This document shows positions 41,337 through 42,020 of a DNA stretch of 42,020 nucleotides, in pieces. The notes under the pieces are model-generated. The model was not told where the DNA came from. It ran no database searches and was given only the letters and a program-made list of their open reading frames with translations. The first letter of the stretch is position 1, and every line of letters starts with the position of its first letter. This DNA is from CAYWCV01 sp964629885 (GTDB lineage Bacteria > Bacteroidota > Rhodothermia > Balneolales > CAYWCV01), in assembly GCA_964629885.1 (NCBI GenBank), contig CAZVRJ010000018.1, positions 1-42,020 of the forward strand, in the 5' to 3' direction. A program made the translations under genes and the position numbers.

Positions 41337-42020
41337 ATGCGAGCTCTCTTTTTCGGATTCATCTGCATGTTGTTCGCGATGTGCAGTACCCCTGCCGTTG
41401 ACACTTCGAATCCCGATGATATGGTTAGGACGTCGATGCTCTACAACGACAACGAAGATGGCTTCACACTGATCGCACATCGAGGTGCAAGTGGTCATGC
41501 ACCTGAAAATACGCTCATCGCAGTGCGTAGAGCCATGGAAATGCGTGCAGAGATGGTGGAGGTCGATATCCTTTTGTCGAAGGATGGCATTCCTGTCCTG
41601 CTTCACGATCCATCGCTAGACAGGACGACAGATGGTACAGGAATCGTATCTGATTATACGTTGGAGGAATTGAAGTTTCTCGACGCTGGGTCTTGGTTTG
41701 GTGAACAGTTTACTGGTGAGCGTATACCGACAGTTGAGGAGCTGCTAGAATTCTGCAAAGGTAAGATGGCTCTCAACTTGGAGATTAAGACTCAAGCCGT
41801 AACCGACACGATAGAGGGTGGCGTTGTCGAAAAGGTAGTTGATCTGGTGCGAAAGCATGGAATGGAACGTAATGTGATCTTTTCAAGCTTTGATCCACGA
41901 GCCATTGTGCAACTTAAGAAGATTGCTCCAGACATTGCTGGTGCAATACTCTACGACAACAGACTTTACGGCGGGGCTCATCCCGTCGATATTGTCTCAG
42001 ACTTGGGTGCAAACGCGTTT
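41337..42020 (+). CDS. Glycerophosphodiester phosphodiesterase lipoprotein (3' truncated by window edge)
   Basis: The frame is open from the ATG at 41337 to the window end (228 codons). A lipoprotein-type signal ends at LFAMCST, with C16 as the likely lipidated residue, although Met before Cys is unusual. The GDPD domain is clear: H48 and E57 in AHRGASGHAPENT, E75 and D77 in VEVDI, H90 in LLHDPSLDRTTDG. It hydrolyses glycerophosphodiesters to glycerol-3-phosphate and an alcohol in the periplasm, feeding phosphate and glycerol salvage. It runs off the right edge of the window. Confidence 0.93.
   Translation, partial: MRALFFGFICMLFAMCSTPAVDTSNPDDMVRTSMLYNDNEDGFTLIAHRGASGHAPENTLIAVRRAMEMRAEMVEVDILLSKDGIPVLLHDPSLDRTTDGTGIVSDYTLEELKFLDAGSWFGEQFTGERIPTVEELLEFCKGKMALNLEIKTQAVTDTIEGGVVEKVVDLVRKHGMERNVIFSSFDPRAIVQLKKIAPDIAGAILYDNRLYGGAHPVDIVSDLGANAF

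Overview
This window looks like about 42 kb of chromosome from a mid-GC member of the Bacteroidota/Chlorobiota group. Evidence for that placement: most genes lack a Shine-Dalgarno sequence, the UshA-type 5'-nucleotidase is split into two adjacent genes, and there are NamZ/DUF1343, DUF4412 and DUF4834-like proteins, a folK-deoxynucleoside kinase pair, and a promoter of the form TAnnTTTG before tRNA-Leu. A Kapabacteria-like lineage is my best guess, but it rests on gene content alone. I see no prophage, insertion sequence, CRISPR array or defence island. Almost all of the window is housekeeping sequence.

Layout. 1-8.6 kb is a metabolic stretch: the end of a GPH sugar symporter, a GH17 glycosidase, a LysR regulator divergent from an SbtA-type bicarbonate transporter, tRNA-Pro, a phosphatase/esterase pair, a group II PLP decarboxylase, an acetyltransferase and a secreted acetolactate decarboxylase. 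8.6-20.6 kb holds aconitase, then the conserved translation block rplM-rpsI-rpsB-tsf-pyrH-frr, then smc and ispH. 20.6-25.3 kb is on the minus strand: recF, dciA and cdaR (which overlap one another), eno, and an outer-membrane barrel protein. 25.5-28.7 kb is the origin region: a small acidic unknown gene, prmC, a 447-bp spacer with DnaA boxes, and dnaA. 28.7-42 kb is almost all plus strand: folK, a deoxynucleoside kinase, tRNA-Leu, a PiT-like permease, NlpC/P60, HNH, mnmA, a polysaccharide deacetylase-like gene, DUF4412, the split 5'-nucleotidase, ndk, NamZ, rlmB (minus), two small coupled membrane proteins and a truncated GDPD lipoprotein.

How the genes fit together. The origin region joins initiation (dnaA), probable helicase loading (dciA), repair (recF) and nucleotide supply (deoxynucleoside kinase, ndk). 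The r-protein, elongation factor, recycling factor and UMP kinase genes form one translation-linked block. NlpC/P60, NamZ and CdaR relate to cell-wall turnover and c-di-AMP signalling.

The least explained structure is in the spacers. The acnA/rplM spacer carries two oppositely oriented arrays of a degenerate 10-bp repeat. The spacer after the PLP decarboxylase has a degenerate 9-bp array bracketed by a perfect 22-bp inverted repeat. A 6-bp array lies upstream of eno. A structured leader probably precedes rpsB. The NlpC/P60 gene appears to start upstream of its first ATG. I found no clear new multi-gene system.
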